The position numbers and the translations under genes were made by a program. The notes below the pieces were generated by a model. It was given only the letters and a program-made list of their open reading frames with translations, did not search any database and had not been told where the DNA came from. Positions 1 through 9,392 of a DNA stretch of 56,885 nucleotides are shown in pieces. Numbering within the stretch: position 1 is the first letter of the stretch; every line of letters starts with the position of its first letter. Source of the DNA: an uncultured Planctomycetota bacterium (GTDB taxonomy: Bacteria > Planctomycetota > Planctomycetia > Pirellulales > Thermoguttaceae); NCBI GenBank assembly GCA_900318195.1, contig ONJR01000119.1, forward strand, positions 1-56,885. Reading direction: 5' to 3'.

Positions 1-1
1 A

Positions 2-106
2 ACCGAACATAAGAAACATTATCGGACGTTGTTTCCTGTGTGCGATACGGCTCTTTATGATTATGATATTGCTACCCGGGCTGGTTTCGTTGTTGTTGAC
101 TTATAA
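2..106 (+). CDS. Possible C-terminal end of a truncated gene
   Basis: An open frame enters from the left edge of the window and runs 34 codons to a TAA stop at 104-106. Its composition (charged start, ending ATRAGFVVVDL) is more protein-like than the AT-rich sequence that follows. The family cannot be recognised from so short a piece. It would be transcribed in the same direction as the SGNH hydrolase genes downstream. It could also be a chance open frame. Confidence 0.3.
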   Translation, partial: TEHKKHYRTLFPVCDTALYDYDIATRAGFVVVDL

Positions 107-961
107 ACAGTCGATTTTCTATAGTGAAGTTTTGTCCCTGAACCGTCGTGTCTAATCGGATCTTAGCATTGTGTTCTTGAAGCCTCCTTCTTTCGACTCG
201 TTGAAGCAAGCTACAGCCTATGGAGCGCCTGAAAACCTCTCCAGCGATCATTTTTAAAACATGAAAGAAACGATTCCTCAACTTTCAATTTGACGTCTCA
301 TTATATCATCATAATTTGTCTTCTTGATAATGAACTCTTTTCAATACCATGTCAGGAAAGAAATCCTTCAATTAATAACTTTCTTTGTTAGCTAGCTCGA
401 TGATTAATCATTCGCTCCATTCTATCATCTTTATATTGTACTGTAATATTGCAATATCGAACATTATGTATACTTATTATCTTAATCTCATTCACGTAGT
501 CAACGAATTCTCAGTAATAGTAATATTATTATTAGAATATTTCTCTCTGTATAAATCATCTTATTTATAAGATACTATACTATATCGATAGATATATTCT
601 CTTATTGATAATAAACAAAATTAATATTATAAGCGATACGATTATAATGGATCATAGCATATATTTAATAACATAAGAAACAAATACTGAAATCAACATA
701 TATTGATCATCCGACACACAATTTCGTTAACCACCAATAATATAATAAGACGTTTCTAAAACCGGGATGAACAACTTGACTTCATAAATTCTGACTTTTA
801 TGATGCATTTACTGTTGCGAACAGCTCTGTTCTGTGTAATAATTATATCTAGCTTTGCTTTTGGGTTGGCTGAGCATTTTATCCGTGTTTGACGCGCTCT
901 CGGGATAATTGTTGAGAATGCAATTATAGCTGGAACGCAGATTATAGGAGACTTTGAATCA
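107..961. other. AT-rich intergenic region, no convincing gene
   Basis: About 850 bases without a convincing gene; roughly 300-730 is markedly more AT-rich than the rest of the window. Short open frames here begin with non-ATG codons, lack ribosome binding sites and encode only low-complexity I/L/Y/S-rich peptides. A possible promoter is TTGATA at 605-610 with TATAAG at 628-633 (17 bp spacer), but such matches are expected by chance in AT-rich DNA. It probably holds upstream regulatory sequence of the SGNH hydrolase genes. Confidence 0.5.
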
Positions 962-2371
962 ATGAGCATTATACCGAATAAAACGAGCCGCATGTGCGCG
1001 TCGTTGACGCTGGCTTTACTTTTCTGTGTCGGGATAGCTTTTGCCCAGAACCCGGCTACGACTCTTGAAAACCGCGATTTGCCACGCTATCATCAGCAAC
1101 TTGATCGTATGAATCAAGGCGAAGTGGATATTCTTTGGGTCGGCGACTCGATTATCCACGGCTGGGAAGGAAAAGGTAAGGACGTCTGGCAAAAATACTA
1201 TGGCGATCGCAAGGCGATGAACTTTGCTATTGGCGGCGACCGCACAGGACACGTGCTCTGGCGTATGGCGAATTCGCCTATGGAAAAGATTTCGCCCAAA
1301 ATTACGATCGTTATGATCGGAACCAATAATATTGGGCACAAAAAAAACAACTCCAATGATATGCATAGTACCCCTGATGAGACTGTTGAAGGCGTCAAAA
1401 TGATCGTCGATCAGCTACTTGGGGTCTATCCGGAAACGAAAATTCTTCTTCTTTCCGTTTTTCCTCGTGGAAATCAACCTTCTGATCCCTTGCGTCTCGC
1501 TGTTAACGAGATCAATAAGGGACTCGAAAAAATCTATGCTAACGGCGCCGTTGAACGAGTCCAACTTTACGATATTGGCGATCTTTTTCTTGACTCCAAG
1601 GGCGTATTGTCGCCGGAAATTATGCCTGACTTTCTTCACCCTAACGCCACTGGCTATGAAATATGGGCGCGCGCCGTTGAACCAATGATTGCAGACGCGC
1701 TAGGAGACACGCCCGTAGACTGTCAGCCAGGTCCAGTTGACGCAGATTGGTGGAAGCAAAGGTTTGACGAAAAAAACAAGATTCTCCAGCAGGGCAACGT
1801 CGACCTGCTCATGATTGGCGATTCAATTACTCACTTCTGGGACGACACGCAATTCTGGAAAGATCACGGCTTTGACGTTTGGCAGAAGTATTTCGCCGAT
1901 ATGAAGCCTGTTAATCTTGGGCATGGCGGCGACCAAACGCAACACGTCCTGTGGCGACTGGAAAATTATGATTTTAGCAAAGTCAAGCCGAAAGCGGCTG
2001 TGCTCCTTATTGGCGTTAATAACACGTGGAATCGCGACCGCGAACCGAAAAATATCGCGTTAGGACAGCGTCGAATTGTTCAAAAATTGCGCACGCTCTT
2101 TCCCGAGATGAAAATCTTCGTTCTGAAAATTTTCCCATGCAACTCGCGTGAAGATCAGCAGGCGCAGAACGACGCTATTAATGAGTTGACTCCATTTTAT
2201 ATGCGTGATCTTGACAATGTCGAAGTTCTCGATCTCTCGAAGGTTTTCTTGAACTCCAAGGGCGAGCTTACCAAAGACGTCATGCCGGATCTGCTTCATC
2301 CAAACGCGGTAGGCTACGAGTCCTGGGGCGCCGCGCTTTATCTCAAACTTAAGTCGGCTATGGAAAAATAG
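962..2371 (+). CDS. Secreted double-domain SGNH/GDSL hydrolase (PAF-acetylhydrolase-like), copy 1
   Basis: A 469-residue exported protein with two complete SGNH hydrolase domains in one chain. The N-terminus (about 1-28) is a signal peptide ending in IAFAQN. Domain 1 has GDS with nucleophile S63, then GGDRTGHVLW, IGTNN and the D-x-x-H block in PDFLHPNATGY. Domain 2 has GDS with S288, GGDQTQHVLW, IGVNN and PDLLHPNAVGY. All four conserved blocks are intact in both halves, so both are probably active. The pattern resembles the PAF-acetylhydrolase beta/gamma group; such enzymes remove acyl or acetyl groups from esters, and deacetylation of polysaccharide is a guess. TAGGAG lies about 10 nt before the ATG. 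A paralog of the same design follows 128 bp downstream. Confidence 0.88.
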   Translation: MSIIPNKTSRMCASLTLALLFCVGIAFAQNPATTLENRDLPRYHQQLDRMNQGEVDILWVGDSIIHGWEGKGKDVWQKYYGDRKAMNFAIGGDRTGHVLWRMANSPMEKISPKITIVMIGTNNIGHKKNNSNDMHSTPDETVEGVKMIVDQLLGVYPETKILLLSVFPRGNQPSDPLRLAVNEINKGLEKIYANGAVERVQLYDIGDLFLDSKGVLSPEIMPDFLHPNATGYEIWARAVEPMIADALGDTPVDCQPGPVDADWWKQRFDEKNKILQQGNVDLLMIGDSITHFWDDTQFWKDHGFDVWQKYFADMKPVNLGHGGDQTQHVLWRLENYDFSKVKPKAAVLLIGVNNTWNRDREPKNIALGQRRIVQKLRTLFPEMKIFVLKIFPCNSREDQQAQNDAINELTPFYMRDLDNVEVLDLSKVFLNSKGELTKDVMPDLLHPNAVGYESWGAALYLKLKSAMEK

Positions 2372-2499
2372 TCGCAATTACCCCACTCTTGCCGTATAAT
2401 ACTATTATTGTTTTCGAAGCGCTTGCCGACGAGTTCGCGTATTACAAGACGTTGACCGTCGACGAGCGCGTAAGATTTAGTAACACAAGGAAAGCTTAG

Positions 2500-3879
2500 A
2501 TGAGAAAAATTTCAATTTTCAGTTCTCTCGCGTTAGGAGTCGCTTTGATTATGGCGGCGACGGTTTCCTACGCCCAGAATCTCGCGACCTCACTTGAAAA
2601 TCGCGATATTGACAGATATCGCGCTCAAAAGGAACGTATGGAGCAAGGCGACGTCGATCTGTTGTGGGTAGGCGATTCGATCACGCATTTCTGGGAAACG
2701 AATGGCAAGGCCGTTTGGGATAAATACTACGGCGCGCGCAAGGCAATGAACTTCGCTATTAGCGGCGATCGCACCGGACACGTGCTTTGGCGTATTGCTA
2801 ATTCCCCAATGGATAAGATTTCTCCGAAAATGACCGTCGTCATGATCGGTACAAATAACATCGGGCACAAGAAGCCGAATTCCGACGAAATGCACAGTAC
2901 TCCGGCGGAAACTGTCGAAGGCATTCAAATGATCGTCTCACAACTTAAGGAAAAGTACCCCGAGACGAAAATCCTACTTCTCGAGGTCTTCCCAAGAGAT
3001 CAACGTCCGGATGGTAAATTCCGTAAAGCGGTTAATGAAATCAACGCAGGCTTAGAAGCGATCTACGCCGATGGTAAGGTTGAGAATGTTCAGCTCTACA
3101 GCATTAACGATCTATTGCTCGCGAAAGACGGAGAGTTAACGAAAGAGATTATGCCTGACTCCTTGCATCCGAGCCAGGCTGGCTATGAAATTTGGGCTAA
3201 GGCGATTGAACCGATGATCGCAGACGCGTTGGGAGACTCGCCGGTCGATTGCCAACCCGCGCCCGTCCAAGCGGATTGGTGGTCCAAGCGTTTTGAAGAG
3301 AAGAATGAGATTCTCAAAAAAGGCGACGTCGATATTCTAATGATCGGCGATTCGATTACTCACGGCTGGGAAGGCGCTGGCGCCGAGCAGTGGCAAAAGT
3401 ACTATGGCGATAAAAAAGCTGTCAACCTCGGTCATGGCGGAGATCAAACGCAGCACGTCCTGTGGCGACTGGAAAACTATGATTTCAGCTCAATTCATCC
3501 GAAGGCAGCCGTACTCCTTATCGGCGTTAATAACACCTGGGGACGCGATCGCGAACCTAAGAATATTGCGCTAGGTCAGCGGAGAATCGTCGAAAAGTTG
3601 CGCGCAACTTTTCCTGAGATGAAGATCTTTGTACTCCGGATTTTCCCGTGTACCAACCGCGAGGGTCAACAAGAGCTGATCGACTCGATTAACGAATTGA
3701 CTCCATACTATATGCGCGACTTCGACAACGTTGAGGTTCTTGATATCGGCAAGGTCTTCTTGAATAAAGACGGCGTCTTGACGAAAGAGATTATGCCTGA
3801 TCTTCTGCATCCGAACGCTGTCGGTTACGAATCCTGGGGCGCCGCCATGTATTTCAAACTTGAAGAAGCGACGAAATAA
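2500..3879 (+). CDS. Secreted double-domain SGNH/GDSL hydrolase (PAF-acetylhydrolase-like), copy 2
   Basis: A 459-residue paralog of the preceding gene with the same architecture: signal peptide (about 1-26, ending SYAQN) and two SGNH domains. Nucleophiles are S60 and S285 in GDS motifs; IGTNN and IGVNN give the block III asparagines, and PDSLHPS and PDLLHPN the D-x-x-H blocks. The first domain resembles the first domain of copy 1 (TNNIGHKK) and the second resembles the second of copy 1 (VNNTW-RDREPKNIA). The internal duplication therefore predates the gene duplication. An AAGGAAAG-type ribosome binding site precedes the ATG. A hairpin at 3911-3942 probably ends the transcript. The substrate is not known from sequence. 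Confidence 0.88.
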   Translation: MRKISIFSSLALGVALIMAATVSYAQNLATSLENRDIDRYRAQKERMEQGDVDLLWVGDSITHFWETNGKAVWDKYYGARKAMNFAISGDRTGHVLWRIANSPMDKISPKMTVVMIGTNNIGHKKPNSDEMHSTPAETVEGIQMIVSQLKEKYPETKILLLEVFPRDQRPDGKFRKAVNEINAGLEAIYADGKVENVQLYSINDLLLAKDGELTKEIMPDSLHPSQAGYEIWAKAIEPMIADALGDSPVDCQPAPVQADWWSKRFEEKNEILKKGDVDILMIGDSITHGWEGAGAEQWQKYYGDKKAVNLGHGGDQTQHVLWRLENYDFSSIHPKAAVLLIGVNNTWGRDREPKNIALGQRRIVEKLRATFPEMKIFVLRIFPCTNREGQQELIDSINELTPYYMRDFDNVEVLDIGKVFLNKDGVLTKEIMPDLLHPNAVGYESWGAAMYFKLEEATK

Positions 3880-3910
3880 GTCGTCAGCGCGCTACCCTAC
3901 TCCTTAAACA

Positions 3911-3942
3911 CGACGCGCTCTTTGTTGGGCGCGTCGCATTTT
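3911..3942 (+). terminator. Probable intrinsic terminator of the SGNH hydrolase genes
   Basis: CGACGCGC pairs with GCGCGTCG around a loop of about ten bases and is followed by CATTTTAT, about 30 bases past the stop of the second SGNH gene. Confidence 0.6.
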
Positions 3943-3974
3943 ATAACGATTCAAACAATACGAGCGCACGCCAA

Positions 3975-4835
3975 ATGAAATTTGCAATTTGTAATGAGAT
4001 GTACCAAGCATGGTCGCTTGCCAATCAATTTGAAGCCTTCGCCGCGTGGGGATACGACGGCGTTGAGCTAGCCCCTTTTTCTCTCGATCCTCAGTTCGTT
4101 TCGGGAGCGTCGACTCTGGCTGATATTGCGCGAATTGATATGCGTCGGCGTAAAGAAATTGTTAAGCTTTCACAATCGACGGGCGTCGCAGTTTCTGGAT
4201 TGCACTGGATACTGGCGCACACCGAGGGTCTTCATTTAACAACGCCTGATGAAGCAACTCGTCGCACGACGCTTCTCTATCTCGAAGAGCTCGTTAAGCT
4301 GTGCGCCGATTTGGGCGGTTCCTATATGGTGCTTGGCTCTCCGAAACAGCGCAACGTCGAGTCAGGTCAAACCTATGAAGACGCCGAAAAGAACGCGCTT
4401 GAAGTAGTTTCAGGGCTAATTCCTCTACTTGACGCCAACAATGTAACGCTCGCGCTTGAAGCGCTTGCGCCAACGGAGACGAATTTCTGGGTTAATTCCG
4501 AACAGACGCTCGAGTTCATCGATAAGTTAGGCTCGCCTGAGCGCGTACGCCTTCATCTCGATTGTAAAGCGATGCACGGTGGAGAATATCAATCGTTGCA
4601 CAACGTCATTCGTAGAGTCGGCTCTACCCACCGTTGCGTTTCCTTTCACGCCAACGATCCCAATCTGCAGGGACCTGGCTTTGGACAACTCGACTTTCAC
4701 CCGATCATGTCGGCGTTGCAGGAGATTCAATTCAACGGGTGGATTGGAATTGAGCCGTTCGACTACTCGCCTGGTATTATCGAACTTGGACGTGAGTCGA
4801 TCAAATATCTGAAACGCTGTATGTCCAACATTTAA
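3975..4835 (+). CDS. Sugar phosphate isomerase/epimerase-like TIM-barrel protein
   Basis: A 286-residue cytoplasmic protein of the xylose-isomerase-like / AP-endonuclease-2 TIM-barrel superfamily, recognised by the opening MKFAICNEM, the GYDGVELAPF strand-turn, the GLHWILAHTEG segment and metal-site strands near LALEAL, RLHLDCKAM, SFHANDPN and GIEPFDY. Members bind one or two divalent metals and isomerise or epimerise sugars, or act on related polyols. The acidic and histidine metal ligands look present (E in LALEAL, D in HLDCKAM, H in FHAND, E in GIEPF). No clear Shine-Dalgarno precedes the ATG. It lies 95 bases past the SGNH pair, after a terminator, so is probably transcribed separately. 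The substrate cannot be told. Confidence 0.75.
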   Translation: MKFAICNEMYQAWSLANQFEAFAAWGYDGVELAPFSLDPQFVSGASTLADIARIDMRRRKEIVKLSQSTGVAVSGLHWILAHTEGLHLTTPDEATRRTTLLYLEELVKLCADLGGSYMVLGSPKQRNVESGQTYEDAEKNALEVVSGLIPLLDANNVTLALEALAPTETNFWVNSEQTLEFIDKLGSPERVRLHLDCKAMHGGEYQSLHNVIRRVGSTHRCVSFHANDPNLQGPGFGQLDFHPIMSALQEIQFNGWIGIEPFDYSPGIIELGRESIKYLKRCMSNI

Positions 4836-4902
4836 TCGTGTCGGCGATTGGTTTGTTTTCCTCTGGATTAGCGCTCTGGTAAGAAGAAGGAAGAAGTAGG
4901 AA

Positions 4903-7323
4903 ATGTTTCGCAGTAAAAAACGCGTAAAGTCGCCTGTTGGACGCGCCCGCGAAGAAGCTCAGAACAAAGAAGCCGTTCGCAAATCTATGCCGTCTCTTTT
5001 ACTGATGGGCGTAGCGATCGTTCTTACCCCGTGTTTTTTTCTAACCCCTGAGGGCGCGATTCGTGAAGGCGATTCTTTGGCGACTGCGGCGCTATTTCTT
5101 CTTATGACAACAATAGCGTTGTGGTGGAATTACCGCGTTAATTTAAATTCTTCGCGCGAGGATAAGACGTCCTCAAACAAAGATACGTTTAATGTCGACG
5201 CATTGTCCTCTCGGCGAGCGCTACTTGTGCGGCTGGCCGACGTTGCATTAGTGTGCTATCTTCTCTGGACAACGCTTTCTTATTTACACGTCGTATTATG
5301 GCGTGTAGGCGACATTCGATTATCGACGAATGCTTACTGGACGTTTCTTACCCCGGCGTTGTGGTACTTTTTTGTTCGTTTCTTTTCAGGGCTTTTCACG
5401 CGTCGCGCGATAATAGCCGTTTGTGCGCTATTAGTCGCCTACTCTTTTGCCGAAGGCGTTTTTTCTGCGTATTCTTACGCTGTCATTACGCCACAATCTC
5501 AAGCGGCTTATCGTGCGGATCCTGATAAAGTCCTCAGGGAGAGTGGATTTGACTTTCCGGCAGGCTCTGCTGAAAGACTATTATTTGAAAAACGCCTTCT
5601 TGATAGTACGGAGCCGACCGGCACATATGGTCTTGCCAATACGCTTGGCGGAGTCTTGGCGCCGATTTTGATACTTGCAGCTCTCGCATTTCCCTGGTGG
5701 AAACTTTTTCTGCAAGCGTTTAATAACAATGCGACGCAGCGAGGGACGTTATTCATAAGCGGTTGCGTCTGGCTTATGGGGTTATTGGTAACGTTCATTG
5801 TGCTCGTCGCCACAAAGAGTCGGTCAAGTATTCTTGCGTGCGTAGTTGGAATAGCGGTCTGGATTGTATGCAATGTCCTCGAGTCGTGTCGTGATAATCG
5901 CCGCATATTTCTGCGAATTCTTGGCGTGGGCGCCGTCTTATTCGGAGTGTTTGCCGTTGTGATCGGCGGCTCTTTCATGATGGGAATCATTGATCGCGAA
6001 GTTTTCTTGGAAGCTGGAAAATCGCTTGGATATCGACTCGATTACTGGCGCGCTACTTCGGCAATGATATGCGATCATCCGTGGCTTGGAATAGGACCAG
6101 GAGAATTTCAAAGCGTGTATGCGCGCTATATTTTGCCGACGGCGAGCGAATTTATCGCGGATCCTCACAATTTCGCGTTTGAGATAGCCGCGCTCTTTGG
6201 TATTCCCGCGTTACTAGGTTTCGTAACCTTTCTTCTGCTCGTCTTTGTAATTGGCGCGCGCGACTGCTATAGGTACGACGCCAGGATTTCGACACGCCAA
6301 CCCTCGTTAAATTCCGACATTCGCGAACGTGAGGAGCTTCTTGCCGAGGTGCGGTCGGAACGCGTTTTTTCCGCAATAACCTGGGGCGCTGCGCTTGGGA
6401 CGCTTGCGACAATAGCGCTTTCTCTTTTGCACTCTGCTCCGCTAACCTGGCGATTCTACCCGATTATTGTCCTTCCGTTAGCGCTCACTTTTGTCGCCAC
6501 GTTCGCAATGACAAACTCGGCGACAAATCAAGAGCTGAAATCTATGTTTATACCTATGAAAGTCGTCTTCGCGGTCTTGGTTACGAGTCTCGTCAATCTT
6601 TGCGTGGCGGGTGGATTCGGGTATTTTCCGGTTGCCGTTCCGCTCTTTGTTCTACTTGCAGTAGTTGTAAACGGCGCAGAGACTAAGCCTGAGACGTTGC
6701 GATTGCGACGTTCGAATAGCAATAACAAGCGCTCGCTGGTATTATTCAGCGTCTCGATTCTCGTTCTATTCGTCTTCTATTTTACCGCGTTTTTACCGCG
6801 AAACGCTGGTTTTCTCCTCTTAGAGTCGGGCGCGCCTGATCGCGCGGCTTTGGAAACAATAGCTTCGGGCAATGTCGGACAAATTGACGCATATTCTGCG
6901 ACAGTCGCCCAGCAAAGTTATTTTTATGCGGGCGCGAACTATCTGAAATTGCCTACGCCCGAGAATAAAAGGAAGTGGGAACAGCTACGAACACTCGTTA
7001 AAAGGAATTCTCCAAACTCTGCTCCTATTCGTGAAGCTTGCGGCAATTCCGACTGGGGTCTCTTTTTACAAATGAAGTCGCGCACAGAATTCGCTGAGGC
7101 GGCGATCGATCAATATCGCGAGGCGGTCGAACTGTCGCCAACAGACGTTAGAAAACGCGAAAAGCTTGCGAAGGCGCTAATGTCATTGGAACGCAATGAC
7201 GAAGCGTTTCGTGAAGCTAAAAAGACGTTAGAGTATGACGCCCTCAATCCCCACGAAGACAGAAAGTTATCGGACATGAGTCGTAGAGAATTCCAACTCT
7301 TCGTCGAGAAAAATACTCGCTAA
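4903..7323 (+). CDS. O-antigen ligase/polymerase family membrane protein with C-terminal TPR-like segment
   Basis: An 806-residue integral membrane protein with roughly a dozen hydrophobic segments between residues 30 and 640, a basic N-terminus and a soluble C-terminal tail. The segments around TGTYGLANTLGGVLAP and WLGIGPGEFQSVYARYILP, followed by DPHN, match the Wzy_C/WaaL pattern of enzymes that ligate or polymerise undecaprenyl-linked glycans on the outer face of the cytoplasmic membrane. The tail (about 715-790) has helical repeats resembling a tetratricopeptide unit, common in planctomycete members. GAAGGAAGAAGTAGGA supplies a purine-rich ribosome binding site. No glycosyltransferase genes are adjacent, so its glycan is unknown. 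A weak hairpin after the stop may separate it from convergent larE. Confidence 0.82.
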   Translation: MFRSKKRVKSPVGRAREEAQNKEAVRKSMPSLLLMGVAIVLTPCFFLTPEGAIREGDSLATAALFLLMTTIALWWNYRVNLNSSREDKTSSNKDTFNVDALSSRRALLVRLADVALVCYLLWTTLSYLHVVLWRVGDIRLSTNAYWTFLTPALWYFFVRFFSGLFTRRAIIAVCALLVAYSFAEGVFSAYSYAVITPQSQAAYRADPDKVLRESGFDFPAGSAERLLFEKRLLDSTEPTGTYGLANTLGGVLAPILILAALAFPWWKLFLQAFNNNATQRGTLFISGCVWLMGLLVTFIVLVATKSRSSILACVVGIAVWIVCNVLESCRDNRRIFLRILGVGAVLFGVFAVVIGGSFMMGIIDREVFLEAGKSLGYRLDYWRATSAMICDHPWLGIGPGEFQSVYARYILPTASEFIADPHNFAFEIAALFGIPALLGFVTFLLLVFVIGARDCYRYDARISTRQPSLNSDIREREELLAEVRSERVFSAITWGAALGTLATIALSLLHSAPLTWRFYPIIVLPLALTFVATFAMTNSATNQELKSMFIPMKVVFAVLVTSLVNLCVAGGFGYFPVAVPLFVLLAVVVNGAETKPETLRLRRSNSNNKRSLVLFSVSILVLFVFYFTAFLPRNAGFLLLESGAPDRAALETIASGNVGQIDAYSATVAQQSYFYAGANYLKLPTPENKRKWEQLRTLVKRNSPNSAPIREACGNSDWGLFLQMKSRTEFAEAAIDQYREAVELSPTDVRKREKLAKALMSLERNDEAFREAKKTLEYDALNPHEDRKLSDMSRREFQLFVEKNTR

Positions 7324-7369
7324 TGTGTTCCGACGTGTGGGAGCGTCGGGACGCAAGGAACGCTACTTG

Positions 7370-8236
7370 CTATTTCTGGTTGGTAATCGTTCGATTATTT
7401 TTTCCCGACTGAAACCCTTCCAGATCAAGCGAAACGAAACTGAATCCGATAGCGCGCATATCAGCAACGAGACGGCGGCGGCTTTCAGCGTTTAAAAAAC
7501 GATCAATTTCCTCTTCCGGCGTCTCTATTCGAACAGAATCGTAGGAATCGACACGCGCGCGGCAAGTTGAAGCGCCAAACGCCCTAATCGCTAATTCCGC
7601 CGCTTCAACACGGCGCAAGACGTCGTTGGCAAGTGGAATCCCATAGGCAATTCGAGTTGCTAAACATGGAGTCGACGGCTTTTGCGCTACGGAAAGATTC
7701 CAGCGCGCGGCGAGTAGTCGAATCTCCTCTTTTGTTATTTCTGCCTCAGCTAAGGGACTCGCCACGCCGACTTCGCGCGCGGCTTGAATTCCCGGTCGAT
7801 AATCGCCTGTATCGTCAGCGTTCGAACCGTCGACGAGCGTGATTTCGATACGTTTCGAAGCGTCGAGTTCACGTTGTGCCAGTTCTTTTAGCGCTGAGAA
7901 TCGGATACGTTTACACCAATAACATCGTTTAGGATTATTTTCAACGAATCGCGGATCGTTGAATTCGGAAGATTCAATAGTATGGAGTTTCAAGCCGATT
8001 TCATCCGCAATACGGCGCGCTTCGAACCGTTCGAGACTAGTCGACGTCGCACTTTCCGCAAAGTAACCGACGGGTGCGACTGTTAGGAGATTGCGATCAA
8101 ACGCGATCATTAATATTTTCGCTAGCGTTACGCTATCGACCCCGCCTGAAAACGCAATTGCACAGGCGCGGCCACGTAACCAGGCGAAGAGGTTCTCCAA
8201 CTTAGCCGCGAGTTCGGGACTGATTTCAGTAGTCAT
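7370..8236 (-). CDS. larE: ATP-dependent sulfur transferase LarE
   Basis: A 288-residue PP-loop pyrophosphatase/AMP-lyase-type protein. The PP-loop SGGVDS lies at 30-35. LarE adenylates the carboxylate of the pyridinium dicarboxylate precursor and inserts sulfur during synthesis of the nickel-pincer nucleotide cofactor of lactate racemase and related enzymes. Three cysteines are conserved: C105 and C108 (NPKRCYWCK) and C191 (STPCLATRI). This pattern belongs to the [4Fe-4S]-dependent LarE subgroup rather than the single sacrificial cysteine form, so a catalytic cluster is inferred. CAGGAGAA is the ribosome binding site. No larA, larB or larC lies in this window. It is third in a fmt, ThuA-like, larE run on this strand, but a hairpin at 8259-8293 separates it from the ThuA-like gene. 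Confidence 0.88.
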   Translation of the reverse strand: MTTEISPELAAKLENLFAWLRGRACAIAFSGGVDSVTLAKILMIAFDRNLLTVAPVGYFAESATSTSLERFEARRIADEIGLKLHTIESSEFNDPRFVENNPKRCYWCKRIRFSALKELAQRELDASKRIEITLVDGSNADDTGDYRPGIQAAREVGVASPLAEAEITKEEIRLLAARWNLSVAQKPSTPCLATRIAYGIPLANDVLRRVEAAELAIRAFGASTCRARVDSYDSVRIETPEEEIDRFLNAESRRRLVADMRAIGFSFVSLDLEGFQSGKNNRTITNQK

Positions 8237-8258
8237 GGTTTATTCTCCTGTATAACGA

Positions 8259-8293
8259 CAGAACGCGACGAGCTAATGGTTCGTCGCGTTCTG
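8259..8293 (-). terminator. Strong hairpin between the ThuA-like gene and larE
   Basis: A 13-bp perfect stem (CAGAACGCGACGA with its complement) around a nine-base loop lies about 70 bases downstream of the ThuA-like stop. The following T-tract is weak, so termination or transcript stabilisation are both possible. Confidence 0.55.
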
Positions 8294-8359
8294 TGAGATT
8301 AACGCAAGTCGTGTGAACGTTCCGTATTATTTACGGCACGAAATTTAACGCATTAGCAA

Positions 8360-9259
8360 TCACTTGAAGAGCGATTCGTTAAAGACGGGGTCGTCTTCTC
8401 CGGGGAAGTTGTCCGGGACGGGAATTGTAACTTCGCCAGTTGCCGCCCACTCTGCGCAACGCTGAAGCAGGAGGATCGAATCTACGGCAGTAAGGGATTC
8501 GGGACCGTGCGCAAGCATATTGTTAACGCAACGCCCTTTGCCGTAGGGCACAGTGAGGATTAGCGGTTCGTTACGATTGGAACCGCGTTTATCCTGTGGC
8601 GCAAAGGCGGATGCGAGAACGGTTACATTATGCGCAGGTCCACGCTGATACTGATACAATTCGTCTTGGCAGTGTCGGAAGCGAAGCGGGAGGCCTTTCA
8701 TGATCGGATGCTCAGGCGCGCGAACGTCGATCGGAAACGCCCATTGCGGACCGTGATCGCCGCTCGGTCCCTCTTGTACCGCGTCGATTACGACGTTGCC
8801 GTCATTATCGAGGTAAAGGTAAGGACCACTGTCGTGATTGCGACCGCCCCAACCTCCCAGCGCAATCATTTCATTATATGCTGGCCAGTCGGTGAAGGCG
8901 TTATTACCGGCGTGGTAGCTAACGAGTCCGCCACCGTCGACAATATATTTTACAAACGCCTTTTCCAGTTCCGGATTCCAACGAGCTCCGTTGTAATTCA
9001 TGACAACGACGTCGTACTTGCTGAAATCGACTGTGAAGCCGCTAACGTCCTCGCCTTGCGGCGGGGTTGTCGCAACGTCAACTTCGAAACGACCGCACGA
9101 TTCAAGAATCTTAACCAAGCGGGGCGTGGTATTCTTCCAGTCGTGATTGTTTTGACCGTCGATGATAACAGCGCGCAATTTTTCCTGCGCAAACGCCGTT
9201 GTCGCTAGACACGCGAATAAAACGGCGAAACTAATAGCAAACTTGAAAACTCGAGTCAT
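8360..9259 (-). CDS. Secreted ThuA-like domain protein
   Basis: The ATG at 9259 is preferred over an upstream frame extension because AAGGAA lies just upstream and the resulting N-terminus (MTRVFKFAISFAVLFACL) is a signal peptide ending near TAFAQE. The 299-residue product has a ThuA-like fold of the class I glutamine-amidotransferase-like group: IIDGQNNHDWKNTT at the start, KYDVVVMNYNGA, GGGLVSYHAGNNAF and a late HGPES segment. ThuA-like proteins are abundant in planctomycetes near sugar oxidoreductases; ThuA itself is linked to trehalose/keto-sugar use in rhizobia, but the biochemical role is unsettled. It lies 133 bases downstream of fmt on the same strand. Confidence 0.82.
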   Translation of the reverse strand: MTRVFKFAISFAVLFACLATTAFAQEKLRAVIIDGQNNHDWKNTTPRLVKILESCGRFEVDVATTPPQGEDVSGFTVDFSKYDVVVMNYNGARWNPELEKAFVKYIVDGGGLVSYHAGNNAFTDWPAYNEMIALGGWGGRNHDSGPYLYLDNDGNVVIDAVQEGPSGDHGPQWAFPIDVRAPEHPIMKGLPLRFRHCQDELYQYQRGPAHNVTVLASAFAPQDKRGSNRNEPLILTVPYGKGRCVNNMLAHGPESLTAVDSILLLQRCAEWAATGEVTIPVPDNFPGEDDPVFNESLFK

Positions 9260-9392
9260 TTGCGTTCCTTGTAAAAAGCAACCTGGATGGAGTGTTATTG
9301 CCAAACGTAATTGTAAGGCGTTTCCTTGAGTTTACTATCCTGAATAGCTGACGTCAATTACGATTTTGAAATTCTTTTGTGAAAGACTACTC

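Noticed and set aside
385..570. 61-codon plus-strand open frame in the AT-rich region
   Set aside because: Starts with a non-ATG codon, has no ribosome binding site, and its I/L/Y/S-rich composition follows the AT content.
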